A program made the position numbers and the translations under genes. Shown here in pieces: positions 1 through 8,710 of a stretch of 46,518 nucleotides of DNA. Location of the stretch: IMG/VR virus record IMGVR_UViG_3300017755_000010, positions 1-46,518 of that record; one strand, given 5' to 3'. Source of the stretch: a virus. Every line of letters starts with the position of its first letter. Position 1 is the stretch's first letter. The notes under the pieces were generated by a model, which saw nothing but the letters and a program-made list of their open reading frames with translations, had not been told where the DNA came from and ran no database searches.

Positions 1-46
1 ACTTCCTTCATCACACCCACTCTCATCTAAAAAGGGTAATGATGAA

Positions 47-274
47 ATGAAAGCAAGTTTTGTTCGTATAGGTCAATCTGTAAGCTGGTCAATCAATAAG
101 GACCCCGACCCACCTTCAACAGTACATGGTGTTGTAACAAGTGTAAATGGAAAAGACAAAGAAGCCACTATGTTAGTTTGGGCTATTAACGAAGATGGTA
201 GTCATAAAAAGACTGATAGAAAAGTTACTATGCCTATCTCTAAGTTGACTGTTATTAAAGATATCACTAAGTAA
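47..274 (+). CDS. Small TUDOR-like (HVA1/DUF2945-type) protein
   Basis: The product is 75 aa and basic. An opening beta-strand (IGQSVSW, residues 8-14) is followed by a short gap, HGVVTSV, and a closing S-K-L-T-V segment. This layout resembles the small TUDOR or SH3-like barrel proteins (hypervirulence-associated TUDOR, DUF2945) often found beside phage portal and protease genes. The start is ATG at 47, with a weak AGGG about ten bases upstream. ATGA at 47-50 would overlap the stop of an upstream gene read in frame 3 from the window edge, probably the portal, but too little of it is present to tell. The next gene is the prohead protease, which suggests a capsid-assembly or packaging accessory role (inference). 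The family call rests on pattern only. Confidence 0.5.
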   Translation: MKASFVRIGQSVSWSINKDPDPPSTVHGVVTSVNGKDKEATMLVWAINEDGSHKKTDRKVTMPISKLTVIKDITK

Positions 275-360
275 ATACCACACACTTTATAACCATTTGT
301 TATTATTTCTATATATGCACCTAAATAAATCTGTTAACAGTTTATATAGGAGATACACTC

Positions 361-1569
361 GTGAGTGAAATTAAGAATATCGACTTAGAATTTAAAGCGG
401 ACGGTGAAGGTAAAGTTTCTGCTGTATTCTCAGTTTTCAATACATTAGATAGTGATGGAGATGTAGTAATCCCAGAAGCTATCAAATCAGGATTTAAATC
501 AGGTTCAGTGCCAATGGTATGGGCTCATAAATGGGATATGCCAATCGGAAAAGGTGCAATCAAACAAGATGGCGATAAAGCTACTTTTGAAGGTGAATTT
601 TTCATGGACACAGAATCTGGTAAAGAAGCATACAATTTAGTTAAAGCTATGGGAGACCTGCAACAATGGTCTTTTGGTTATAGAGTTAACGATTCAGAAA
701 GAGGTAAATTCAAGAGCGGTGATAAGGATGTTGACGCAAGATACTTAAAAGACCTATCAGTCTACGAAGTATCTCCTGTTCTAGTAGGTGCTAATCAAGA
801 CACATACACAATGGCTATTAAATCTAATAAAGAACTATTAGAGGAAATGGCTTCTGAAAAGGGTGTTCTTGGTAATTCTACATTTTTAGAAAATGAAGAG
901 CCTGAAGAAGAGCAAACCGAAGAAGAAAAATCAACTTGCTGTGGTGGAGATAACTGTGCCCCAGCAGTAGCAGAATCATCAGACGAAAAAAGTTATGGTA
1001 ATTGTGACTATGACAAAACAGGCAAATGTGCCAAAGATATGAAAAAGTCTGATGATATAGAGAATTCAGAGGAAGTTTCTAAAACTTTCTCAGATGAGGT
1101 CAAAGACGTGCTTGCTGCGTTACATGACTTGATGACACGAACTAACGCCATTGCGATGTTACGTGCCAAAGACGGAAGGAAATTAGGAGTCAAAGCCACT
1201 GAAGCATTAAGGGCTGTTCAAGAAGACTTGTCAGATGCATGGACAGAAATTGACCAATTCATCGAACAAGTTGGAACCGAAGGTGCTTTAGAACAAGACT
1301 TAGAGGACGAACAAGCTGAAGATATTGAAGATGTTGTAGAAGAACCAACAGATTTAGTAGACACTGAAGAAGTAGCTGTTGAAGCTGAACCAGAAGATGA
1401 GGTAGAGAAACCTGCTGAAGAATCTGATGAAGCTGAAGTTACTGAAGAAGTTCCAGTAGATAACACAGAATCAGTCGAAAATGATGAGCTTGACGACGAA
1501 GTGTGGATAGAGAGCCAAAGATTAATAGCAGACGCTATTGATGTAGAAGCTCAAAACGACGAAGTATAA
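361..1569 (+). CDS. HK97-type prohead protease with long acidic tail
   Basis: This is a serine protease of the U35/HK97 type that matures the procapsid. Residues 1-160 form the protease fold. VFNTLDSDGDVV precedes the catalytic-histidine segment VWAHKWD (H56), and the nucleophile segment is QQWSFGY (S104). The domain ends with DLSVYEVSPVLVGANQ, typical of the family. The remaining 240 residues are unusual. They include a Cys-containing stretch (CCGGDNC near 195-201, then NCDYDKTGKC), a helical segment, and a very Glu/Asp-rich C-terminus. Family members are usually around 200 aa, so the extension may act as a fused scaffold or be removed by self-cleavage (inference). The start is GTG at 361 with AGGAG at 348-352. 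The capsid gene lies 25 nt downstream. Confidence 0.9.
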   Translation: MSEIKNIDLEFKADGEGKVSAVFSVFNTLDSDGDVVIPEAIKSGFKSGSVPMVWAHKWDMPIGKGAIKQDGDKATFEGEFFMDTESGKEAYNLVKAMGDLQQWSFGYRVNDSERGKFKSGDKDVDARYLKDLSVYEVSPVLVGANQDTYTMAIKSNKELLEEMASEKGVLGNSTFLENEEPEEEQTEEEKSTCCGGDNCAPAVAESSDEKSYGNCDYDKTGKCAKDMKKSDDIENSEEVSKTFSDEVKDVLAALHDLMTRTNAIAMLRAKDGRKLGVKATEALRAVQEDLSDAWTEIDQFIEQVGTEGALEQDLEDEQAEDIEDVVEEPTDLVDTEEVAVEAEPEDEVEKPAEESDEAEVTEEVPVDNTESVENDELDDEVWIESQRLIADAIDVEAQNDEV

Positions 1570-1594
1570 GTATATCTAATAGGAGATAATTACA

Positions 1595-2842
1595 GTGAGT
1601 AAAGTAGAAGAGCTTAGAGGAAATATCGCTAAGTCACGTGAAGAACTTAAATCTGTATTTGATGCTCCAGCTGAAGAAGGCAAGTACTCTCATGACCAAA
1701 AAGAGAAAATTAAAGGTCTAAATGATGAGCTTGCTGGTTCATTAGACGAGCTAAAGATTGAAGAATCTAAAGCTGCTAATGAAAAAGCTATGGAAGTTAG
1801 CAACGAAGTTGTTAATGAACTTCCTGTAGCCGAAGAAGCTCCAGCTGGTATCAAGTCAATAGGTGAGCAATTCACAAACACTGACGCTTATAATAAATAT
1901 ATGAGCAATGGTGTTAAAGGCGTAGATTCTCAAGCAGAATTTAAAACAACATTAAATACCACAGGTTATCCACCAGAGTCATTAAGAGCACCTGGAATAT
2001 TAGAGACCGCTTTAAGAGACCCAAATGCAATAATTGGATTGTTTGACCAAATCAATACAGACCAAAATGCATATGTATATCTTGAAGAGACAACATTCAC
2101 AAACAATGCAGCTGAAATTGCAGAAGCAGGAGACATCTCCTCTGCAGGCGAAGGTGCATTGGCATTTACAGAAAGAACAGAAAGCATTCGTAAGATTGCT
2201 ACTTTCTTGCCTGTAACTGATGAATTGTTGGCTGACGTTTCTGGTATCCAAGGATATGTTAATTCACGTCTCACCACAATGATGAGATTAAGAATGGACA
2301 ACCAATTACTAAACGGTAATGGTTCAGCTCCAAACTTGACTGGTGTATTATCAAAATCTGGTATTAACACATTTGACTATTCTTCATTCAGTGGAGAATT
2401 GAACAGACTTGGACAAGTGTATCAAGCAATTACTGAAATCAGAAAAGACTCTTTCGTAGAGCCTGATGCAGTTGTTATGCACCCAAGTGACTGGTATCAA
2501 ATCGTTACAGCAGTAACAGACCAAGCAGGAACCTCCTCAGCAGGTTATGCAAGCAAAAACCCATTAATAGTCGCCGCTGGTGGCTTTGGTGGAGACGTTG
2601 CTGCAAGACTCTGGGGTCTTAAAGTAGTTCCAAGCACAGCAATCGCAGAAGGTACCGCATTAGTCGGTAAATTCGGTGGTGGCGATGCTGCTCAAATTGT
2701 CATGAAGCAAGGTGTAGACCTAGCTGTATCTGACAGCCATAGTGACTTCTTTGCGAAGAATCAACTAGCTATCAGATTAACCATGAGAATGGGCTTTGTG
2801 GTCTATAAACCAACAGCTTTCTGTTCTATAACAAACTTCTAA
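1595..2842 (+). CDS. Major capsid protein (HK97 fold)
   Basis: The 415-aa protein has the HK97 capsid layout. A charged, helical N-terminal delta domain (about residues 1-90) acts as an internal scaffold and should be removed by the upstream protease. It is followed by a linker with PPESLRAPGILETALRDPN, a region typical of HK97 N-arm and E-loop sequences, then ERTESIRKIATFLPVTDELLAD and MRLRMDNQLLNGNG. The last two are hallmarks of this capsid superfamily. The C-terminal part (AVVMHPSDWYQI onward, then MRMGFVVYKPTAFC) forms the A and P domains. The start is GTG at 1595 with AGGAG at 1581-1585. An intrinsic terminator directly follows, consistent with high expression of the most abundant virion protein. 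Confidence 0.95.
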   Translation: MSKVEELRGNIAKSREELKSVFDAPAEEGKYSHDQKEKIKGLNDELAGSLDELKIEESKAANEKAMEVSNEVVNELPVAEEAPAGIKSIGEQFTNTDAYNKYMSNGVKGVDSQAEFKTTLNTTGYPPESLRAPGILETALRDPNAIIGLFDQINTDQNAYVYLEETTFTNNAAEIAEAGDISSAGEGALAFTERTESIRKIATFLPVTDELLADVSGIQGYVNSRLTTMMRLRMDNQLLNGNGSAPNLTGVLSKSGINTFDYSSFSGELNRLGQVYQAITEIRKDSFVEPDAVVMHPSDWYQIVTAVTDQAGTSSAGYASKNPLIVAAGGFGGDVAARLWGLKVVPSTAIAEGTALVGKFGGGDAAQIVMKQGVDLAVSDSHSDFFAKNQLAIRLTMRMGFVVYKPTAFCSITNF

Positions 2843-2869
2843 GTTTGATTTAGACGATAGTTTAATGAT

Positions 2870-2895
2870 AAGGGCTTCTTCGGAAGCCCTTTTCT
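2870..2895 (+). terminator. Rho-independent terminator after the capsid gene
   Basis: A perfect 9-bp stem (2870-2878 with 2883-2891) closes a TTCG tetraloop and runs into a T-rich tail. It lies 28 nt after the capsid stop and is the only strong intrinsic terminator I found in the window. It probably sets the capsid message apart from the downstream connector and tail genes. Confidence 0.9.
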
Positions 2896-2936
2896 AATAC
2901 CAACAATTTTTATTTTATAAGTTAGGATTAATCATT

Positions 2937-3230
2937 ATGTATACAATTCCAGAAAAGAACATTTATAAGCTACCTGATGGAAAGTTATGGGAAGGTGACG
3001 CAGTTGATGTGCCATATTCTCAAGCAGACCTAATTGCTAAAGCTGGTAAAGAATACCCTACTGATTGGCTCAAAGAGCAAGGTTGGGGTAAAAAAGCTAA
3101 AGCTGAGAAGAAAGCTCCAGCTAAAAAAGCTGAGAAAAAAGCTCCAGCTAAAAAGGCTCCAGCCGAAAAAGCAGTTAAAAAATCAGACGTAGAAGATAAA
3201 GCAGTTAAAAAAGACGTCGAAGACAAGTAG
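2937..3230 (+). CDS. Small Lys/Ala/Pro-rich head-region protein
   Basis: The 97-aa product has two parts. Residues 1-57 are a compact domain (YTIPEKNIYKLPDGKLWEGD... WLKEQGWG). Residues 58-97 are a low-complexity tail of KKAPAKKAEKKAPAKK-type repeats that becomes mixed-charge at the end. Such tails resemble the C-terminal part of histone H1 and bacterial histone-like proteins and could contact DNA, but this is inference. The gene lies between the capsid and adaptor genes, where many phages carry a small head protein. Start ATG 2937 has AGGA nine bases upstream. No family name can be assigned with confidence. Confidence 0.7.
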   Translation: MYTIPEKNIYKLPDGKLWEGDAVDVPYSQADLIAKAGKEYPTDWLKEQGWGKKAKAEKKAPAKKAEKKAPAKKAPAEKAVKKSDVEDKAVKKDVEDK

Positions 3231-3239
3231 GAGGTCTAA

Positions 3240-3896
3240 ATGGCTTTCTCAACGGCAGCTGACGTAGAGTCTTATACCCAAATAGACTTTGACTCAAGCA
3301 TAGAGACTCATTTAACTAACAATCTTATACCTTTCGTTGATGCCGCTATAAATCAATATGTCGGTTATAACCTTTCATACGGTACTAAGACTGAGACATT
3401 TACTGGCGACCAAACACACGAAATATTTTTAAGACATCTACCTATACATTCTATTACATCTGTAGTGGAAGATGATACAACATTAACAGAAGGTAATTCT
3501 TCTGATTTTGTTTTTTATGATAGTGGTAGGTTAAGAAGATTAGGTAAAAGATGGTCTTATGCTAAAGAACAGAACATTGTAGTAACTTATGTATCTGGGT
3601 ACACAGCATTTAATGGTGGAGTATCAACTGATTTACCAATACAAATAAAAATGGTTTCTGCAAGAGCTGCTGCAAGAATACTAGAAAACACTTTATCAGT
3701 ATCATCACAACAAGAACCTGGAGAAATATCCGCACAAGGTTCTTCGACTGCTGGTAACTTTAATTTAGCAATGTCAGAAAGAATAGGTGATTATTCAGCT
3801 GATTACGGAGTAGGTGTTGATGCACTATCGACAGCACCACTAACTCAATCAGATATGAATCTATTGTCACCCTATAGAAAGTCCTACTTTGTGTAA
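3240..3896 (+). CDS. Head-tail adaptor (HK97 gp6 / SPP1 gp15-like)
   Basis: The 218-aa protein sits in the adaptor slot after the capsid. It has the usual features of connector proteins that bind below the portal. An N-terminal helical region (TAADVESYTQIDFDSSIETHL, read in two parts) and VDAAINQYVGYNL precede a beta-rich middle with LRHLPIHSITSVVEDD. That middle part closely matches the P-I-x-S-V-x-S-V phrase common in this family. After INIVVTY-like strands (residues about 118-122), LPIQIKMVSARAAARILEN forms a C-terminal helix, and the protein ends in LLSPYRKSYFV. Stop and next start overlap as TAATG. The call rests on this pattern plus gene order. Confidence 0.8.
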   Translation: MAFSTAADVESYTQIDFDSSIETHLTNNLIPFVDAAINQYVGYNLSYGTKTETFTGDQTHEIFLRHLPIHSITSVVEDDTTLTEGNSSDFVFYDSGRLRRLGKRWSYAKEQNIVVTYVSGYTAFNGGVSTDLPIQIKMVSARAAARILENTLSVSSQQEPGEISAQGSSTAGNFNLAMSERIGDYSADYGVGVDALSTAPLTQSDMNLLSPYRKSYFV

Positions 3897-4525
3897 TGCC
3901 TAATAAGCAGACCCCATCAATAGAAGAGGCAAAAGAATTATTTAAAGCTAACCCTCATTACAAGTTAAAAGACTTTGCTAATGATTGGGGTGTCTCTATA
4001 GAACGTGTAAGGCAAATTAAAAAAGAAGCAGGTATAGTTCCAATGTCGGAAATAGATTTAAGTATTGTCGAAATAATTTTAGAGAGAATAAGAAACGGTG
4101 AAGCAACTTTGACTAATCGTGAGCTATATAAAGGATTACCAGTAGGTTACGACAGATTTAGAACATGGATGATGAAAGATTCTAGTATTAAAGAACAATG
4201 TGATTTAGCTAGAGAGGAATACTTATCTACTGATAAAGTAGAAAAGAAATGCTACAAATGTGAGATTATAAAACCCATAGATACATTTAATAGAAGTCAA
4301 AAGTATCAAGATGGATTCAATAGATATTGTATGATTTGTCAGGAACAGATTATAGAAGAAAAAGATGATGTTAAAAGAAAGACTTGTTTTATGTGCAAGC
4401 AATCTCTATCAGTAAAATCTTTTAACAAAAATAGAACTATGAAAGACGGATATTCTTTATTTTGTAAGAATTGTCAAAGAAAAGAACGTAGGTCTAAGAG
4501 AAGACTAAATAACTTAACTTCCTAA
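3896..4525 (+). CDS. HTH protein with two tandem CxxC zinc ribbons
   Basis: The 209-aa product starts with a helix-turn-helix-like segment (LKDFANDWGVSIERVRQIKKEAG, residues about 25-47, quoted beyond its core). A second helical region resembling a small-terminase or resolvase HTH (NRELYKGLPVGYDRFRTWM) follows. The C-terminal half holds two matched metal-binding modules: C119/C122 with C145/C148, and C164/C167 with C190/C193. Each pair is separated by an F-N-[RK]...DG...[YF]C phrase. This module is common at the front of phage HNH and endonuclease VII-type proteins, but no HNH core (H-N-H) is visible here. It overlaps the adaptor gene by one base. It could be a DNA-binding regulator or a nuclease-derived element carried in the neck region. 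No specific function is claimed. Confidence 0.75.
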   Translation: MPNKQTPSIEEAKELFKANPHYKLKDFANDWGVSIERVRQIKKEAGIVPMSEIDLSIVEIILERIRNGEATLTNRELYKGLPVGYDRFRTWMMKDSSIKEQCDLAREEYLSTDKVEKKCYKCEIIKPIDTFNRSQKYQDGFNRYCMICQEQIIEEKDDVKRKTCFMCKQSLSVKSFNKNRTMKDGYSLFCKNCQRKERRSKRRLNNLTS

Positions 4526-4546
4526 TCTAACTGCTAGATTTATAGT

Positions 4547-4894
4547 ATGGCAGGCTCATATCCCGAACGTTTATTAATACACAGAATTTCTATTCAAAGA
4601 ACTGTTGGTGCTAATTATGACACTCGTGGTTTAGATTCAGATGTATGGACTAATGTAGCTACTAATGTACCTACTCGTATGGTCTTTGGTAATGAAACAG
4701 AAAGTAGAGATGGTAGAAATACTGTCGTGCAAAACTGGTCAGCATACTTTACTGGTACAGTAGATTTAAAGTCATCTGATAGAATTTATTGGGATGATGA
4801 AGACCAATATTTTGAAATTAGTAGTGTAAGGAAAAGTCACAATCGAGTAGGCAGATTATTCTCAGTAACAGCTGAACTTATTTATTTCGAATAA
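4547..4894 (+). CDS. Head-closure / head-tail joining protein
   Basis: The 115-aa, beta-rich protein begins LLIHRISIQR, continues with DVWTNVATNVPTRM, and has SSDRIYWDDEDQYFEISSVR and RLFSVTAELIY at the end. This is the layout of the small stopper or joining proteins (SPP1 gp16 and HK97 gp7-like, Phage_H_T_join) that seal the connector before the tail binds. Length and position fit. Its stop and the start of the next gene overlap (TAATG). Confidence 0.75.
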   Translation: MAGSYPERLLIHRISIQRTVGANYDTRGLDSDVWTNVATNVPTRMVFGNETESRDGRNTVVQNWSAYFTGTVDLKSSDRIYWDDEDQYFEISSVRKSHNRVGRLFSVTAELIYFE

Positions 4895-7800
4895 TGCCTA
4901 ATATATCAACCAAAAGTGTTGCTGGTCAGTTTGGTGAAGAAACTAAGGTAATAACAAAAAAGACCTACGTATCTGAAGGTCGTAAAGATGTCCTCTTATC
5001 GAGAAAACAAGAAGCCACAGCTTTCAGTGTTCTAAGATATTATAACTGGTCAAAGTCATTTGGAATGAAAACTCAGTTTCTTAGTAACATGTCCAATGCA
5101 TCATATGGTATATTACAAACTTTAAATACAGTTTCTGCTTTCGCAACTTCTGATAGTTTAGTTCGTTCTATTGCTGCTCGTTATGGTTGGGTTGTAGCTG
5201 GTAGAGCTTTTGGTAGAGTGCAAGGTAAAGTTTTACCACAGGGTGGAGGACCTTTTGGTAGGTTTGCACGTGTTAAAGGTGGTCAGTTTTCAAGAAAAGT
5301 ATTAGGTAATTTTATGAATTACTTTACTACAACGACTATGGAATTTGAAAATGTAGCTGGTACTCAAAGAAAAATAATGAAGCAATTGCAAACTGCTGGA
5401 AGTATAGGACCAACTTGGGCTGGTATGGCACTAGCTGAAGCTATAACTGGAGCACCTGACCCTTATGCTACACAGGCTAGAAAAGTTATGAAAGGTGGTA
5501 GGGAAAGAACAATGAAAAGAGATGCGGGTTTTGCCTCAGATGCAGAAGCAGGTAAGACAGATTCGTATTTAAGTAAAAGAGCAGACATATTACAAAATAT
5601 GGGTTCTGCTGGTATGAGTGCTCCTGAAATGACATATTTAATAAAAGCAATGGAACAAGGTGGCGACCCTGACGACATAATGAAAAAATATAATGCCCTT
5701 AGTTCAGACATAATGAATACTTTGAATAAACACTCAAAACTAGGAGCTGGTGGAACTACAGGTCACAAAGGACAACGTGCAAGGTTTATTCAGCAAGACA
5801 TGACTGACAGTATGGGTAGACCTGTCATGGAAACAGCTTCCAATATTACTGGATATGATGATTCAGGTACTCTTGGATTTGGAAGTCATTATCTACAAAA
5901 TCAGTTTAATGATGGTACTGGTGGAGGTCCTAGTTTTTATCCTAAAGCAAATAAAGAAGAATCTGTAATCAGAGGTGGTAAAGCTTCTGTAATTGAATAT
6001 TCCACTACAGATGATACATTTGGTAGTTATACACAATTTAACGAAGATGCCACTCAAGTACAACAACAAAGAGTAAATGAGATACTTTCTGAAGCGTTAG
6101 GTGTAGATTTATACAAAGGACCTCAACAAATATTTGAAAGTTTTTTTGGTGGCTCTAGTACTCAAATGGGTCCTAGTGAAATGAAGTATGGTAAAGATTC
6201 TAAGAAAACAAGTTACCAAAAAATTATTGACCCAAAAACTGGTAAGTATGCAGGAAGTAAAGAAGTTGTTACTGGTGGTACTATAAAAGATAAGACTGGA
6301 GAATACAGTCAAGTAAGCAATCAGTTAGACCATACTAATTATAGACTTGTTCGTTCTTCTAGTAATCCCAAAGAGCATAACTATATTGCTTCACGACCTG
6401 ATATTATTAAAGGTTTAAGAATGATAGATGCTAAAAATCTTCACAAGAAAAATCCAAAAGGTGGATTCTTAGCTTACGGTATAGAGCTTTATCAACATAA
6501 AGGTCTTCGAGATGTTGAACAAATAGAATATGGTGGTCCAGCTACTGACTTGTCAAGAAGTTTAAGAAACAGAACAGATAGATATGTATATGCTAGAAGT
6601 ATGTTTGTTCATCAAGCAGCACAAAAAGCTGCTAACAAATTAGGTTTAGATGCAGACTTAAAATTTTCAAACCGTAAAGCAGACGTTATGGGAACTCTGA
6701 GGCAACGTCAGACTAAAGCTATTGCTCAATATCAAAAAGATAAAAATCAGCATACTTCTACGAAAGGTGGATTTACATTATTAGTAGATAAGAGAGTAAG
6801 GGAAATACTTAAAGAAGATTTAAAACGAGCCAGAAGTCCAAGGGTTGTAGACGGTAATAAGCTTAAATTTAATGATATGAAAGTATCGGATAATTTAATT
6901 CAAGCTGGAGAATACAATAGCCTCAGAAAAGGTGCTAACACTGTTTACTTCACTGATGATGCAGGAAATAGATTATCACATACTCTAAGTCCTAAAGATT
7001 ATCCACCAGAATTTTTAAATGAATTTGATAAGTTAAGAGAAGATTTAAAAAAGAATTTCACAAGTGTATCTGGAGATATGCCTTTATCTGATGAATATTA
7101 CTTATCAGGTGCTTTTGCTAGGTCTGATGCTCGAAGAAGACAAGCAGGTATTTTAAGTGATGACTTAGGTAGAAACGAATTTGGAAACAGAAGACAGCTT
7201 ACACCTACTCAATTAAGAAGACAAAACTTTAGAGTTAGGGGTGGTGTTTATACTGAAGATGACATTTTGAGCCAAGCACTTGCTGAAACAGCAGAAGAAT
7301 TATTTCCAGAATATTTGTCAGAACTTTCTGTTATACAAAAAGGAATTGAAGACAAGATAAAGATTAAAGTTGAACAAGGTCAAGCTGCAATCAAAAAACA
7401 AAAACTTAAAGGTGAAGCAAAACGTAGGGCATATAACGACTTAGAATTTGAAGCAGACCAAATGTACGAAAAAGGATATCAAGATGCTGTTACACAAGCA
7501 AATGCTAAAGTTCTCGGTAATTTAAATGCTACTCATCCTGTAGTAAGAGAAAAACTAGATGATATAAACAAGCAGATTGAAGGTGTTATTAGAGGTTCTG
7601 GTAACAGGAATCTAAATCAATTCAAAATGGCACCTATCATGATTCAATCTAAATATACCCAATACCACAATGCATTAATGAAAGGTGATGGAGCAGTAGC
7701 TAAAGACATACTTAATGAGTTGACCGACGATGGAAAAATTAAATTAAAAGCAGTTGAAAATCATTTAGGATACAGAATGGAAATGATTGGTAACCAGGCA

Positions 7801-8673
7801 AATGGTAATCCTATTTATAGAAGAGTTCCATTATCAGAGAGTAATAATTATCAAACTGAGGTAGAAGTTTTTAGGGGCACCCCTTATAGAGAAGCAACTG
7901 CGATTGTTAACGGTAAAGAAGTAAAATACAAGATTAGAGTAGATGAAGACGACCCAGGTGTCAAAAATTATAGAGATTTAGAAAGAAACCAAAAAAAAGG
8001 TAACGCTGGTTTAAATGATATAGGTGGTGTTGGTTCAAACATAAACAAAAGCAAATCAAATAAATTTGGCGACCCAACAGGACAACAAGCTTTAAAGGAA
8101 TTAAAAAAAGGTGATTATAGATTGTTTGGTGGTATTGGTAATGCAACTGACATATCTTCTGAGAAACTTCTTGAAGGAGTAGATAGTATGTTAGACAGTC
8201 CTCAATCTAAAGACCTCATGCGTGCTTATAAGGATGTACGAAGTCATGTTATAGTAAACGGCTCAGGAACAATAATAGGAGGTTTATATGGTGGTGAAGG
8301 TCAATTTGAATCTATTGCAGGTGGTCAGACTGGAAAAGCGACTCCTAAGTTTAAAAAAGCTTTAACAAGAATTAGTTCACTTAGTTATAGTGATGAGGAA
8401 ATGTTTACCCTTCTACACCTATTCCTAGCAGTAGAGGAGAATCAAGAAGTTAAAAAGGAACTAATTGCCGTATTTGACCCAACAACTGATTATGGGAAAC
8501 TAGCTACAGGTCAAAGTGCTAGAAGAAAAGGACATGCATTAGGTGAGAGATTTGGTGGTGGGTCTAGGGTTTTAGATTCATTTATGATAGAACAAATGAA
8601 GGCAGTGCTAAGAACTAATTCAAACAAAAGTAAGATAGATTTATTTTCTCTTGTAAGAGTTAGATTAAGGTAA
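4894..8673 (+). CDS. Large virion-type protein of unknown function, neck region
   Basis: I do not recognise this 1259-aa protein. It lies between the head-closure and tail-terminator genes, where most siphoviruses carry only a short HK97 gp10-like protein. Visible parts are an N-terminal, Gly- and aromatic-rich region (about 45-160) with weakly hydrophobic stretches but no clear signal peptide, a Gly/Thr/Lys-rich middle (about 290-480), and a long Lys/Arg/Glu-rich helical section (about 780-900). The C-terminus holds IVNGSGTIIGGLYGGEGQF, a helical pair around EEMFTLLHLFLAVEENQEV, and a basic end. No protease, nuclease or ADP-ribosyltransferase motif was convincing. An internal or ejected virion protein, or a giant neck protein, would fit the position (inference). 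Confidence 0.8.
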   Translation: MPNISTKSVAGQFGEETKVITKKTYVSEGRKDVLLSRKQEATAFSVLRYYNWSKSFGMKTQFLSNMSNASYGILQTLNTVSAFATSDSLVRSIAARYGWVVAGRAFGRVQGKVLPQGGGPFGRFARVKGGQFSRKVLGNFMNYFTTTTMEFENVAGTQRKIMKQLQTAGSIGPTWAGMALAEAITGAPDPYATQARKVMKGGRERTMKRDAGFASDAEAGKTDSYLSKRADILQNMGSAGMSAPEMTYLIKAMEQGGDPDDIMKKYNALSSDIMNTLNKHSKLGAGGTTGHKGQRARFIQQDMTDSMGRPVMETASNITGYDDSGTLGFGSHYLQNQFNDGTGGGPSFYPKANKEESVIRGGKASVIEYSTTDDTFGSYTQFNEDATQVQQQRVNEILSEALGVDLYKGPQQIFESFFGGSSTQMGPSEMKYGKDSKKTSYQKIIDPKTGKYAGSKEVVTGGTIKDKTGEYSQVSNQLDHTNYRLVRSSSNPKEHNYIASRPDIIKGLRMIDAKNLHKKNPKGGFLAYGIELYQHKGLRDVEQIEYGGPATDLSRSLRNRTDRYVYARSMFVHQAAQKAANKLGLDADLKFSNRKADVMGTLRQRQTKAIAQYQKDKNQHTSTKGGFTLLVDKRVREILKEDLKRARSPRVVDGNKLKFNDMKVSDNLIQAGEYNSLRKGANTVYFTDDAGNRLSHTLSPKDYPPEFLNEFDKLREDLKKNFTSVSGDMPLSDEYYLSGAFARSDARRRQAGILSDDLGRNEFGNRRQLTPTQLRRQNFRVRGGVYTEDDILSQALAETAEELFPEYLSELSVIQKGIEDKIKIKVEQGQAAIKKQKLKGEAKRRAYNDLEFEADQMYEKGYQDAVTQANAKVLGNLNATHPVVREKLDDINKQIEGVIRGSGNRNLNQFKMAPIMIQSKYTQYHNALMKGDGAVAKDILNELTDDGKIKLKAVENHLGYRMEMIGNQANGNPIYRRVPLSESNNYQTEVEVFRGTPYREATAIVNGKEVKYKIRVDEDDPGVKNYRDLERNQKKGNAGLNDIGGVGSNINKSKSNKFGDPTGQQALKELKKGDYRLFGGIGNATDISSEKLLEGVDSMLDSPQSKDLMRAYKDVRSHVIVNGSGTIIGGLYGGEGQFESIAGGQTGKATPKFKKALTRISSLSYSDEEMFTLLHLFLAVEENQEVKKELIAVFDPTTDYGKLATGQSARRKGHALGERFGGGSRVLDSFMIEQMKAVLRTNSNKSKIDLFSLVRVRLR

Positions 8674-8710
8674 TAACCTAAACTTTCTTTAAATAAGTTA
8701 GTATGAAAAT

